Below, one piece after another: positions 43,214 through 51,956 of a stretch of DNA of 64,000 nucleotides. The stretch covers positions 28,490 through 92,489 of the forward strand of contig JALFAD010000059.1 in NCBI GenBank assembly GCA_022772525.1, written 5' to 3'. Source of the stretch: Clostridiales bacterium (GTDB lineage Bacteria > Bacillota > Clostridia > Oscillospirales > Oscillospiraceae). The notes beneath the pieces are model-generated. The model had not been told where the DNA came from and ran no database searches. It was given only the letters and a program-made list of their open reading frames with translations. A program made the translations under genes and the position numbers. Numbering within the stretch: position 1 is the first letter of the stretch; every line of letters begins with the position of its first letter.

Positions 43214-43386
43214 ACTTGATGCCGACAGGCGGATATCCGGCTTAACGGGACAATATCAATGTTACCGGAGTTAACAAATACAGAAAAATTGGCATAGCCG
43301 GTAAATACATACCAACTATGCCGATATTTTTCCGGGATTGCGTATCCCTAAGTTGCACCACTGAAAAGGCTGGGGCTTTTTCCGTC

Positions 43387-44211
43387 CTATTTTTCAGAGG
43401 TCAGCTCTTGATAAAAGACTCCCAGAGTGCCGGTATAGCCTTCGTTCCAGGGCTTGTTTCTGCCGCAGTAGTGGATGATGGCGGTGTTCCGGCGCACCCA
43501 GTTCACGTCCCGTTTTTCCTTTGGGTGGGAACCGTTATAGAAGCTCAGAACCCGGTCGCTGAGGTTGTAGCATAAGCTGTCCGCCAGTTGGATCTTATCG
43601 CCATAGAGGGCCGTGAGAATGTCCTGATCCGGCAGGATCAGGGCTTTCTCATGTTCCCGAACATAGGCGCTGATCTCCTCAAGCCGGATAACCTGCCGCA
43701 GGGCATTCAGGTTCATCAGCAGCACCCCGGTGTTGATATAGGCCACCGCCTTGTCCGATTGAAGTCTCGCCTGATTGAGCTTCGTTAAAAATTCCCGGGT
43801 GTGGGTGCAGCCCACATAATAGCTGCCCTCAAAATCCATCTCGCAAAACGTTCGCAGCGAGTTGATAACCACCACGTCCACATCCAGATAGAGAATCCGA
43901 TCCAATTCCTTCGGCAGCAGCAGAGGCGCCGCCAGCCGATAGTAGATCTGTCTGGGATACCGGCCCGTCTCCGGGAAATCCGCGAACAATTCCTCCGGAA
44001 CTTGCAGGAAATGGAAAGTCACTCTCTCCTGAAAATCCCGCTCCACGGCCCTCTGAATGCTTTCCTCCAAATCCGAATGCAGCACGAAAACGTCGTAATG
44101 CCCATAACCCCCGCTGCGCAGCAGAGATTTGAGGCAGACGCCCATAAGTCCCAGCATTTTCTGGTTGACACAGAACAGCAGATTCGCGGACGCTCCCTGA
44201 TGGTTTTCCAT
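43387..44211 (-). CDS. Family 8 glycosyltransferase
   Basis: The 274-residue GT8 enzyme uses a nucleotide sugar with retention. It has NLLFCVNQKMLGLMGVCLKS at the start, the metal motif ILYLDVDVVV near residue 105, YINTGVLLMNLNALR, and the C-terminal HYCGRNKPW that closes the active site. Acceptors of GT8 enzymes include glycoproteins, lipopolysaccharide and glycogenin-like primers. It is not in an operon and ends in the IS66 relic region. Ribosome site AAAGGTGG. Confidence 0.92.
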   Translation of the reverse strand: MENHQGASANLLFCVNQKMLGLMGVCLKSLLRSGGYGHYDVFVLHSDLEESIQRAVERDFQERVTFHFLQVPEELFADFPETGRYPRQIYYRLAAPLLLPKELDRILYLDVDVVVINSLRTFCEMDFEGSYYVGCTHTREFLTKLNQARLQSDKAVAYINTGVLLMNLNALRQVIRLEEISAYVREHEKALILPDQDILTALYGDKIQLADSLCYNLSDRVLSFYNGSHPKEKRDVNWVRRNTAIIHYCGRNKPWNEGYTGTLGVFYQELTSEK

Positions 44212-44307
44212 ACAATTCCACCTTTATTCCATTTTTGAGAAAGTATACCACGGCTTTCCCGGTTTCGCTACCGCCGGGCCCCAACCTTCACAGATTGTTT
44301 ACTTCTT

Positions 44308-44470
44308 GGGAAGCTCTGAATAAATCGGCAAGCGCTGACAGCGAGAGATTTTGATTCAGCGGAAGGTTTGAAAAGCAGAGGAATACTGTACGTATTTCCT
44401 GTTTTTTAAACCGCACCGATGGAGCAAAAGATAGGCTCCTCAGCCGCAGACGATTTGTTCAGAGCTTCCC
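44308..44470. repeat. Hairpin-forming intergenic repeat, family 1, copy C (163 bp)
   Basis: This is the best-preserved copy: GGGAAGCTCTGA and TCAGAGCTTCCC are perfect ends, and the first 20 and last 20 bases pair with one mismatch. Internal pairs include GAAAAGCAGAGGAATAC / GTATTTCCTGTTTTTTA. The right end abuts the -35 of the next promoter. The 44212-44307 gap shows nothing else. Confidence 0.9.
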
Positions 44471-44499
44471 TTGACTTTCCTGTGAAAAAAAGATACACT
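44471..44499 (+). promoter_or_regulatory. Sigma-A promoter directly adjoining repeat copy C
   Basis: TTGACT (44471-44476) starts at the first base after the repeat; TACACT (44494-44499) follows a 17-base spacer. Confidence 0.65.
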
Positions 44500-44528
44500 A
44501 TGGATAGAAAATCTTCAGGAGGTACATT

Positions 44529-45632
44529 ATGGCATCCAAGGTCTATTTTACCGATTTCTGTACCGGCACATCCGAGACGCTTCCCCAGAAGCTGTCGAGA
44601 CTGATCCTCTCCGCCGGTATCGACCAGATCGACTTTCAGGACAAATTCGTCGCCATCAAGATTCACTTTGGCGAGCTGGGCAACATGGCCCACCTGCGCT
44701 CCGGCTACGCCCGGGTGCTGGTGGATATCATCAAGGATCTGGGCGGCAAGCCATTCCTCACCGACTGCAACACCATGTACGTCGGCTCCCGGAAGAACGC
44801 CCTTGACCATCTGGAAACCGCCTACTTAAACGGCTTCACCCCCTACTCCACCGGCTGCCATGTGATCATCGCCGACGGGCTGAAGGGCACCGACGATGTG
44901 GACGTGCCCGTGGTGGGCGGCGAGTATGTGAAAACCGCCAAAATCGGCAGGGCCATTATGGATGCCGATATCGTCATTTCCCTGAACCACTTCAAGGGCC
45001 ATGAGGAAGCCGGCTTCGGCGGCGCCATGAAAAACCTGGGTATGGGCAGCGGTTCCAATGCCGGCAAGCGGGAAATGCACAGCGAAGGCCGCCCCGAGGT
45101 GGATGCCGATAAATGCGTCGGCTGCGGCACCTGTGCCAAATACTGCGCCCACGAAGGCCCCCAGCTGGAGGGCGGCGTCATGCACATCGACTGGACGAAG
45201 TGCATGGGCTGCGGGCGGTGCATCGATGTATGCCCCGTGGGGGCCATCCACCCCGCCTACGCCCAGTCCGCTTCCGTGCTGAACTGCAAGATTGCCGAGT
45301 ACACCAAGGCGGTTCTGGACGGACGGCCCAATTTCCACATCACGCTGGTGCGGGACGTGAGCCCCTACTGCGACTGCCATCCGGAGAACGACCTGCCCAT
45401 TGTCCCCGACGTGGGTATGTTCGCCTCCTTTGACCCGGTGGCGCTGGACCTCGCCTGCGCCGACGCCGTCAACGCCCAGACCATCATGCCCGGCTCCAAG
45501 CTGGATAAGGCCAACCGGCCCGACCTCGATAACCTCACCGGCTCCTTCCCCCACACCGACTGGCGCAGTCAGATTGCCCACGCGAAGAAAATCGGTCTGG
45601 GCGAGGATTCCTATGATCTGATTACAATTTGA
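44529..45632 (+). CDS. DUF362 domain protein with two 4Fe-4S clusters
   Basis: The 367-residue protein has a DUF362 domain at each side (KVYFTDFCTGTSETLPQ, IHFGELGNMAHLRSGY, SLNHFKGHEEAGFGGAMKNLG) and a ferredoxin-like insert with CVGCGTCAKYC (near residue 196) and CMGCGRCIDVCPVGA (near 226), giving two 4Fe-4S sites. It is a cytosolic redox protein of unknown reaction, common in anaerobes. ATG 44529 follows AGGAGGTACATT, with a promoter right after repeat copy C. Confidence 0.9.
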   Translation: MASKVYFTDFCTGTSETLPQKLSRLILSAGIDQIDFQDKFVAIKIHFGELGNMAHLRSGYARVLVDIIKDLGGKPFLTDCNTMYVGSRKNALDHLETAYLNGFTPYSTGCHVIIADGLKGTDDVDVPVVGGEYVKTAKIGRAIMDADIVISLNHFKGHEEAGFGGAMKNLGMGSGSNAGKREMHSEGRPEVDADKCVGCGTCAKYCAHEGPQLEGGVMHIDWTKCMGCGRCIDVCPVGAIHPAYAQSASVLNCKIAEYTKAVLDGRPNFHITLVRDVSPYCDCHPENDLPIVPDVGMFASFDPVALDLACADAVNAQTIMPGSKLDKANRPDLDNLTGSFPHTDWRSQIAHAKKIGLGEDSYDLITI

Positions 45633-45645
45633 CAGCAAAAAAGCC

Positions 45646-45779
45646 CTCCCTTTTGGGGAGGGTGACCGAGCGCAAGCGAGGTCGGGAGAGGTGCCACAGC
45701 ATTTCTCCTGACCTCGCTAAATCATTGAACCTCTTCTGTCAGCCCTTCGGGCTGCCACCTTCCCCAGAGGGGAAGGCTT
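45646..45779. repeat. Intergenic repeat, family 2, copy 2
   Basis: Left: GCCCTCCC-TTTT-GGGGAGGG followed by a GACCGAGCGCAAGCGAGGTC hairpin; right: CAGCCCTTCGGGCTG and CCTTCCCC-AGA-GGGGAAGG. The right end (45740-45777) matches 19086-19123. It lies between the convergent DUF362 and rodA genes and could end both transcripts. Confidence 0.8.
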
Positions 45780-45781
45780 AT

Positions 45782-46945
45782 TCATCCCCGGTATGGCTGC
45801 ACATACCGCTCGTGACTGAGGGACGACGGTCGGGCGTAAGCGCCGGACACCAGTCCCAGCATGGCGAAAATGGTCACCACGGAGGACCCGCCGTAGCTGA
45901 TCAGCGGAAGGGTCAGGCCGATAACCGGCATAACGCCGATGCACATACCCACGTTAATCATCAGCTGGAACATCAGTGCGGAGGCGGCGCCATAGCACAC
46001 CAGCCGGCGCATATAATCCTGACACCGGATGCCTACATAGATGCACCGGGCAATAATTGCCAGCTCCAGTACCATAATGACCACACAGCCCACAAAGCCC
46101 ATCTCCTCACCCATGGAGGAGAAGATATAGTCCGTATGCTGGGCGAACAGGGCGCCGCTCTGGGTACGGTTTCCCTTGAACAGGCCCTGTCCCATCATGC
46201 CGCCGCCGGTGAGGGACTGGAGGTTAATCTTGGAGTGATACCGTTCGTTGATGCCCTGTGGGTCAATGGTAGGGTCAAACAGAATGCGGATTCGGTTCCG
46301 CTGATACTCGCCAAGGAACTGCCACAGAATGGGGAATGCCGCCGCAATGGAGCCGATGGCCAGCGCGAACCACCACAGGCTCACGCCGCCGGCAAAGGCC
46401 ATGCCGATAAAAATAAACACGAAGATCAGGGACACGCCCATATCCGACGACAGCCCCAGATTCAGGCCCACCAGAATCACCAGATGCAGAAGCATATGGG
46501 CAATGGAAATCGGGTGGGAAATACGGTTCTGATGGGAGGACATGACGGATGCCATAATGATGATATAGGTAATTTTGCAGATTTCCGCAGGCTGGATGTT
46601 GATAGGAAAGCCCGGGAAGTGGAGCCAGCTTCGGTTGCCGGTGTGGTTGTCCGTACCGAAGGGAATCAGCAGCAGAAGCAGGAAAATATTGAACGCCACC
46701 ATCATTCCCCGGTGCTCCGACAGAACATCCAGGTCGATGGAGGACACCAGCGCGTACATGAGCACGCCCAGACCGATGGAAATAATCTGAATCGCGATAT
46801 ATTTAAAGTTGCCGTCGAATTTCTCAGCGGAGGTCGCGCTGGCAATGCAGACCACGCCAAAGCCTGCCACGCACACACACAAAATCAGGAGGAACATATC
46901 GCCCTTCTTTAAGAAATCCTTCAGTTCTTCAAAATAACGGCGCAT
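45782..46945 (-). CDS. rodA: Rod-shape SEDS glycosyltransferase RodA
   Basis: The 387-residue protein has ten membrane helices and SEDS hallmarks: IQPAEICKITYIIIMA (the helix with the catalytic-region charges), GQGLFKGNRTQSGALF and HTDYIFSSMGEEMG, and the final PLISYGGSS motif. It polymerises lipid II during elongation with a class B PBP; no PBP2 or MreB gene is next to it. The LFDPTIDPQGINERYH loop fits RodA more than FtsW or SpoVE. Ribosome site AAAGGAGG. Confidence 0.9.
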   Translation of the reverse strand: MRRYFEELKDFLKKGDMFLLILCVCVAGFGVVCIASATSAEKFDGNFKYIAIQIISIGLGVLMYALVSSIDLDVLSEHRGMMVAFNIFLLLLLIPFGTDNHTGNRSWLHFPGFPINIQPAEICKITYIIIMASVMSSHQNRISHPISIAHMLLHLVILVGLNLGLSSDMGVSLIFVFIFIGMAFAGGVSLWWFALAIGSIAAAFPILWQFLGEYQRNRIRILFDPTIDPQGINERYHSKINLQSLTGGGMMGQGLFKGNRTQSGALFAQHTDYIFSSMGEEMGFVGCVVIMVLELAIIARCIYVGIRCQDYMRRLVCYGAASALMFQLMINVGMCIGVMPVIGLTLPLISYGGSSVVTIFAMLGLVSGAYARPSSLSHERYVQPYRG

Positions 46946-47103
46946 TTCTCCGCCTCCTTTTCCGTACTACCCGTGGATTATACCATTCTGAGGGCAAAAA
47001 GTAAATAGCGGAAATGTTAACGTCCTATAAACAGAATGGGCAATTGACCGGTCTCCCCTTTTCCCCCGACTCCATTTACCCGAACGGGATTGCCGCAAAA
47101 AGA

Positions 47104-47132
47104 TTGACATTTTGTAGAGAATTCTATATAAT
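47104..47132 (+). promoter_or_regulatory. Consensus sigma-A promoter of the NSS transporter
   Basis: TTGACA (47104-47109) and TATAAT (47127-47132), 17-base spacer; a second TATAAT starts nine bases later. A roughly 85-base leader precedes the start codon. Confidence 0.85.
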
Positions 47133-47222
47133 CTATATAATTCAAAGGGTTTATTCTTAAGATTTAAATTCTTTATCGTCCTGTCAGGGACATCACAAAT
47201 ATTCATCATTGGAGGTTCTGCA

Positions 47223-48587
47223 ATGCAGCGTGAGCATCTGGGAAGCCGGCTGGGCTTCCTCCTCCTCAGCGCAGGCTGTGCCATCGGCATCGGCAACGTC
47301 TGGAAATTCCCATGGATGACCGGGCAGTACGGCGGCGGTGCGTTTGTGCTGATCTATCTTCTGTTTCTTCTGGCGCTGGGCGTTCCGGTGCTGACCATGG
47401 AATTTGCCATGGGCCGGGCCGCTCAGAAAAGCCCCCTGAAAATGTATGGGCAGCTGAAGCCCGGAAGCAAATGGGGCTGGCACGGCTATGTGTGCCTGCT
47501 GGGCAATATCGTGCTGATGATGTTCTACACCACCGTAGCCGGCTGGATGCTCCAGTATTTTGTGGACACCGCCGCTGGCGTATACGCAGGGCTGGACACC
47601 GCCGGAATTGAAGCAAAATTTGGGGAAATGCTGGCGTCCCCCGGCAAAATGGCATTCTATATGGGCATCGTTGTGGTGTTCGGCTTCTCCATCATATCTC
47701 TTGGCGTCCAGAAGGGTCTGGAACGTGTCACCAAGTGGATGATGATGGCCTTGATTCTTCTCATGTGGGTACTTGCCCTCCACAGCATGACCCTGTCCGG
47801 CGGCTCCAAGGGTCTGTCCTTCTACCTGATCCCTGATTTTCAGCGAATGGCGGACATCGGTGTGGGTAATGTGATCGTAGGCGCCATGAATCAAGCCTTC
47901 TTCACCCTGAGTCTCGGCATCGGCGCCATGGCGATTTTCGGCAGCTACATCGGCAAGGATCACGCCCTCATGGGCGAAGCCGTCCGGGTCAGCCTGCTGG
48001 ATACCATGGTGGCTCTGTGCTCGGGCCTCATCATCTTCCCCGCCTGCTTTGCCTACGGCGTGGATGTGAACAGCGGCCCCGCACTGATTTTCGTGACTCT
48101 GCCCAACGTGTTCAACCACATTACGCTGGGGCGGTTCTGGGGCAGCCTGTTCTTCCTGTTTCTCACCTTCGCCGCCTTCTCTACGGTGCTGGCTGTGTTT
48201 GAGAATATCGTCTGCTGCGTCAGCGAGCTGACCGGATGGAACCGAAGGAAAACCTGCCTCATCTGCTGCGTGGGCATTTTCCTGCTGAGCCTGCCCTGCC
48301 TGCTGGGCTACAACCTGTGGCAGAATGTACGCCCCATCGCCGGGCACGATATTTTGGACAGCGAGGATTTTCTGGTCAGCAACATCATGCTGCCCCTTGG
48401 TTCTCTGATTTTCGTCCTGTTCTGCACCACCCGTTACGGCTGGGGCTGGGAGAAATTCATGAAAGAGGCCAACGAGGGCACCGGCCTGAAGGTGGCAAAG
48501 TGGATGCGGCCCTACATGACTTACGTCCTGCCGGTCATCGTCTTCGTGATCTTCGTCATTGGTCTGGTTGGATTCTTCAGAAAATAA
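47223..48587 (+). CDS. Sodium-dependent transporter, NSS (SNF) family
   Basis: The 454-residue membrane protein has 11-12 helices in the LeuT fold. The sodium and substrate site segment AIGIGNVWKFPW is in helix 1, FVLIYLLFLLALGVPVLTMEFAMGR-type helix 2 follows, and FFTLSLGIGAMAIFGSY is helix 6/7. Bacterial NSS members import amino acids such as Trp, Tyr, Met or Ala. It is monocistronic with a consensus promoter and its own terminator. Confidence 0.93.
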   Translation: MQREHLGSRLGFLLLSAGCAIGIGNVWKFPWMTGQYGGGAFVLIYLLFLLALGVPVLTMEFAMGRAAQKSPLKMYGQLKPGSKWGWHGYVCLLGNIVLMMFYTTVAGWMLQYFVDTAAGVYAGLDTAGIEAKFGEMLASPGKMAFYMGIVVVFGFSIISLGVQKGLERVTKWMMMALILLMWVLALHSMTLSGGSKGLSFYLIPDFQRMADIGVGNVIVGAMNQAFFTLSLGIGAMAIFGSYIGKDHALMGEAVRVSLLDTMVALCSGLIIFPACFAYGVDVNSGPALIFVTLPNVFNHITLGRFWGSLFFLFLTFAAFSTVLAVFENIVCCVSELTGWNRRKTCLICCVGIFLLSLPCLLGYNLWQNVRPIAGHDILDSEDFLVSNIMLPLGSLIFVLFCTTRYGWGWEKFMKEANEGTGLKVAKWMRPYMTYVLPVIVFVIFVIGLVGFFRK

Positions 48588-48591
48588 CACA

Positions 48592-48627
48592 AATGCTCCC
48601 GGCTGTTCTGCCGGGAGCATTCCTTTT
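48592..48627. terminator. Intrinsic terminator between convergent genes
   Basis: AATGCTCCCGGC / GCCGGGAGCATT perfect 12-base stem with loop TGTTCT and a T-run on the plus strand; the galT stop is at the next base on the other strand. Confidence 0.9.
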
Positions 48628-50124
48628 TTATTGTGCGTTGACTGCGTCGATAAACTTGAGGAACGCCGCCCGGCCCTCGGGGGTGTTCTTGTACACGCCC
48701 GCATCCTCCAAAACCTCGGTAAAGACTCTGCCGGTTTCCTTGAGAAGAATGTCCAGCGCGTTGTCCTGCGTAAAGGTGTAGCGCTGCTTTAATTCCTCTA
48801 CCCAGGCTGCGTGCTTGCTCAGCACCGGGTCGGAAGCAATGTCCGCCCCGGAAACAATGGCGGCCGCCAGGTCCGTCAGCTCCTGCTTCAGGCGGCTTGG
48901 CAGAACCGCCAGACCCATGACCTCGATCAGACCAATGTTCTCCTTCTTGATGTGGTGCTTGTCCGCATGAGGATGGAACACACCCAGAGGATGCTCCGAG
49001 GTGGTGATATTGCACCGCAGCACCAGATCCAGCTCGTACAGGTCGCTTCTGCGCCGGGCGATGGGGGTGATAGTGTTGTGGGGTTCCCCATCAGAGAAGG
49101 CAATCACCCCCACGCTTTCATCGGAGTAGCCCCTCCAGCAGCGAAGAATTTTGTCCGCCAGCTCGGCAAGTCTTACCGGGTCTTTGCCGTCCAGACGGAT
49201 CACGCTCATGGGCCACTTCACAGTTCCCGCGTGGATATCCTCATAGCCACAGAAGGTGATTTCCGTTTCCAGATCGGCAGTTTCCATGGCGAAGGTATAA
49301 TGACCGCCTTGGAAGTGCTCGTGGCCGAGAATGGAACCGCCCACAATGGGCAGGTCGGCGTTGGATCCGACAAAATAGTGCGGAAATGCTTTCACAAAGT
49401 CCAGCAGCTTCTCAAAGGCCGACCGGTCGATCTTCATGGGCACATGTTTGGAATTAAAGACGATGCAGTGCTCATTGTAGTAGACGTAGGGGGAGTATTG
49501 CAGGCACCAGTCCTCGCCGCAGACCTTGATGGGGATAATGCGGTGGTTTGCCCGGGCGGGGTGGTTCATGCGGCCGGCGTAGCCCTCGTTCTCCCGGCAC
49601 AGCTGGCACTTGGGGTAGGCCGTCTGGGGGGCGTTTTTCGCGGCGGCAATGGCCTTGGGGTCCTTCTCGGGCTTGCTCAGGTTGATGGTTATGTCCATTT
49701 CGCCGTATTCGCTGGGATATTTCCAGCGCATATCTTTCGCGATGCGGTAGCGACGGATGTAGTCGGTGTCACAGCTGAACCGGTAATACCAGTCCGTGGC
49801 CTTCTCCGGGCTGACAGCGTACTTTTCCCGGAATGTGCGGACGACCTCTCGGGGCATAGGCGTCACCGCACCCATAATCCGGGTGTCGAAAATATCCCGG
49901 GCAGTGATGTTATCCTCGCACAGGCCGTTAGCTACGGCGTAGTCCAGAATGCCGCCTAAGATTTCCTCCAGATTCTCGCTCTGGGGCTCGTCGGAGGGTT
50001 CATAGTCGTCCTTGCGCAGGATATCCAGCAGGCGGTTGGTGAGCACCTGATGGTCCACCGGCTCGGCAAGTCCCCGGTTCATGGCATAGGAAACAAGAGA
50101 ATCGATGCAGGTTTCAATTTTCAC
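48628..50124 (-). CDS. galT: UDP-glucose--hexose-1-phosphate uridylyltransferase, type 2
   Basis: The 498-residue enzyme is the Gram-positive GalT form of the Leloir pathway, moving UMP between glucose-1-P and galactose-1-P. Signatures are NKPEKDPKAI-like SKPEKDPKAI, YPKCQLCRENEGYAGR (metal-binding CxxC), SPYVYYNEHCIVFN, GSNADLPIVGGSILGHEHFQGG with the catalytic His, and FHPHADKHHIKKENIGLIEVMG. The start is GTG at 50124, overlapping the galK stop by four bases. galE and galM are not in this window. Confidence 0.95.
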   Translation of the reverse strand: MKIETCIDSLVSYAMNRGLAEPVDHQVLTNRLLDILRKDDYEPSDEPQSENLEEILGGILDYAVANGLCEDNITARDIFDTRIMGAVTPMPREVVRTFREKYAVSPEKATDWYYRFSCDTDYIRRYRIAKDMRWKYPSEYGEMDITINLSKPEKDPKAIAAAKNAPQTAYPKCQLCRENEGYAGRMNHPARANHRIIPIKVCGEDWCLQYSPYVYYNEHCIVFNSKHVPMKIDRSAFEKLLDFVKAFPHYFVGSNADLPIVGGSILGHEHFQGGHYTFAMETADLETEITFCGYEDIHAGTVKWPMSVIRLDGKDPVRLAELADKILRCWRGYSDESVGVIAFSDGEPHNTITPIARRRSDLYELDLVLRCNITTSEHPLGVFHPHADKHHIKKENIGLIEVMGLAVLPSRLKQELTDLAAAIVSGADIASDPVLSKHAAWVEELKQRYTFTQDNALDILLKETGRVFTEVLEDAGVYKNTPEGRAAFLKFIDAVNAQ

Positions 50125-51332
50125 GCCTCTACCTCCATCTCCACGCCGCCCTGCGGACGGATGGACAGTACGTGGCAGGCGCCCTCGCCCAGCGCCGCGT
50201 CGATGCCCGCCCGGAAGGATTCCAGCAAATCAAAGGGCACAAAGGCCTGCACCGTTCCGGCAAATCCGCCGCCGTGGACCCGGTAAGCGCCCCGACCCTG
50301 CAAGTAGTGTTCACACAGGCCCAGCGCCACCGCCATGGCCTGCTGCTTCACGTATCCGGCAGGAATGACATTTTGCAGATACATCCAGCTGGAGTAGCCC
50401 GATTCCTTCGCCAGACGAAGGAAACCGTCAAAGTCGCCTTGCTCCAGACAGGCCACCTGCTGGGGCACCCGGCGGTTTTCGTTGTATTCGTGAATGGCCC
50501 GCATAATGGCCCGATCCGGGTATTTCTCCCGCAGCGCGGGGATGGCGGCATAGAATTCCTCCTCCGGAATCTGCGTAATGACCTCCTTGCCGAAGAATCC
50601 ACAAAGTTCTTTCAGTTCCCCGGGAATCGCCGCATACTCGTCCGTCAGATCCGCGTGATCCGCCCGGGAATCGATGATGCACAGGGCGTGTCCGGTTGTG
50701 GAGAAGTCAAAATGTACCGGGCGGATATCCGGGTGCTCCTTGTCGGCAAAGTCAATGGTGACCAGGCCGCCCACCGCAGAAGCCGTCTGGTCCATCAGGC
50801 CGCAGGGCTTGCCAAAAAAGACATTTTCCGCGTACTGTCCGATCTGTGCGATCTCCGGCTGGGACACCCGGCCGCCAAAGAACAGGTGATTGATGATGGT
50901 TCCGATCAGCACCTCAAAGGCGGCAGAGGAGCTTAAGCCGGAGCCAGGCAGAACCGTGGACTCACAGTAGGCATCGAAACCCTCAACTTTGCAGCCCAGC
51001 TGGGCGAACCGTGCCGCCACGCCCCGAATCAGCGCCGGAGTGGAATTGACCTCCGACGCCACCGGCTCCAGCGCATCCAGGCGAACCTGACACAGGGGGT
51101 ATCCTTTGGACTGCACCCGGATCACATTGGTTCCGTTTGCCCGAACCGCCGCCACCGTGTCCAGATTCACCGCGCCGGCCAGTACCCGTCCGCGCTGATG
51201 GTCTGTGTGGTTGCCGCTGACCTCCGTACGTCCAGGTGCGGAAAAGTATCGTTCCGCCGCGCCGTCAAAGGCGGCGGCGAACCCGGTATCCAGTCTTTTT
51301 TTGTCATTTAAGGAAAGAATCAGTGCTGCCAT
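50121..51332 (-). CDS. galK: Galactokinase
   Basis: The 403-residue GHMP kinase phosphorylates galactose. It has the galactokinase signature GRTEVSGNHTDHQRG at the N-terminus, the ATP loop VLPGSGLSSSAAFEVLIG, and the C-terminal GAYRVHGGGFAGTVQAF motif 3. The start at 51332 follows GGGAGGTTTTC; an in-frame extension to 51434 lacks any conserved residues. It leads the galK-galT operon; no operator is evident upstream, where the divergent tRNA-Ala promoter lies. Confidence 0.95.
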   Translation of the reverse strand: MAALILSLNDKKRLDTGFAAAFDGAAERYFSAPGRTEVSGNHTDHQRGRVLAGAVNLDTVAAVRANGTNVIRVQSKGYPLCQVRLDALEPVASEVNSTPALIRGVAARFAQLGCKVEGFDAYCESTVLPGSGLSSSAAFEVLIGTIINHLFFGGRVSQPEIAQIGQYAENVFFGKPCGLMDQTASAVGGLVTIDFADKEHPDIRPVHFDFSTTGHALCIIDSRADHADLTDEYAAIPGELKELCGFFGKEVITQIPEEEFYAAIPALREKYPDRAIMRAIHEYNENRRVPQQVACLEQGDFDGFLRLAKESGYSSWMYLQNVIPAGYVKQQAMAVALGLCEHYLQGRGAYRVHGGGFAGTVQAFVPFDLLESFRAGIDAALGEGACHVLSIRPQGGVEMEVEA

Positions 51333-51488
51333 GAAAACCTCCCGATATCTGCCCGCAGGCAATTTGAAACATGGTGCTATGTCCGTTGTTATTATATCGT
51401 GAATTGCCCGGAAATGGAAGTGGGTATTTGCCAAAATTCTTCCGGTTTCGATGCCTTGAAAAAGAAAAATAAAAACGAGAAAAAACGC

Positions 51489-51516
51489 TTGACATTTCCG
51501 CGAAGTATGTTATAAT
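51489..51516 (+). promoter_or_regulatory. Promoter of the tRNA-Ala region
   Basis: Consensus TTGACA (51489-51494) and TGT-TATAAT (51511-51516) with a 16-base spacer and extended -10. A GCTGTC/GACAGC hairpin (51523-51540) follows. The transcript would include both truncated tRNA heads before the intact tRNA-Ala. Confidence 0.85.
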
Positions 51517-51557
51517 ACAGAAGCTGTCCGGTGAGACAGCAAGGGAAGATAGAATAT

Positions 51558-51742
51558 GGGGGTATAGCTCAGCTGGGAGCCCAAAGCTACCGTTCACATA
51601 CCCCGTGATCCTCAACTTAATAGATTGCATTCTGGCTGATTGTCCTATTTGGGGGTATAGCTCAGCTGGGAGCCCTAGCAAACCAGAAACACACCCCACT
51701 TCTTCAATTTAATAACTTGCTATTTGCCATTCTACAGCCTAT
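51558..51742 (+). repeat. Two tandem units headed by truncated tRNA-Ala 5' ends
   Basis: The 22 bases that begin tRNA-Ala (GGGGGTATAGCTCAGCTGGG plus AG) occur exactly at 51558 and 51651, then again at 51743 in the intact gene, so spacing is 93 and 92 bases. After the head, units 1 and 2 continue with GCCC and diverged but alignable 70-base tails, not with tRNA sequence. They cannot fold as tRNA. Their minus-strand translations give spurious peptides. Confidence 0.9.
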
Positions 51743-51818
<76 letters not shown>

Positions 51819-51842
51819 TGAAAATGGCAAATAGCCTTAGGA

Positions 51843-51876
51843 AACACCTGAAATGGAAACATTTCGGGTGTTTTTC
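51843..51876 (+). terminator. Intrinsic terminator of tRNA-Ala
   Basis: AACACCTGAAATG / CATTTCGGGTGTT stem (one mismatch) with loop GAAA and a T-run. Confidence 0.9.
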
Positions 51877-51956
51877 TATGCATGCCACTCATTCGCTTCC
51901 CAGCCGTTTTGTAACTGCTTGTCACATTTGGAGGTGACTGAGCGATACCCCCAATT

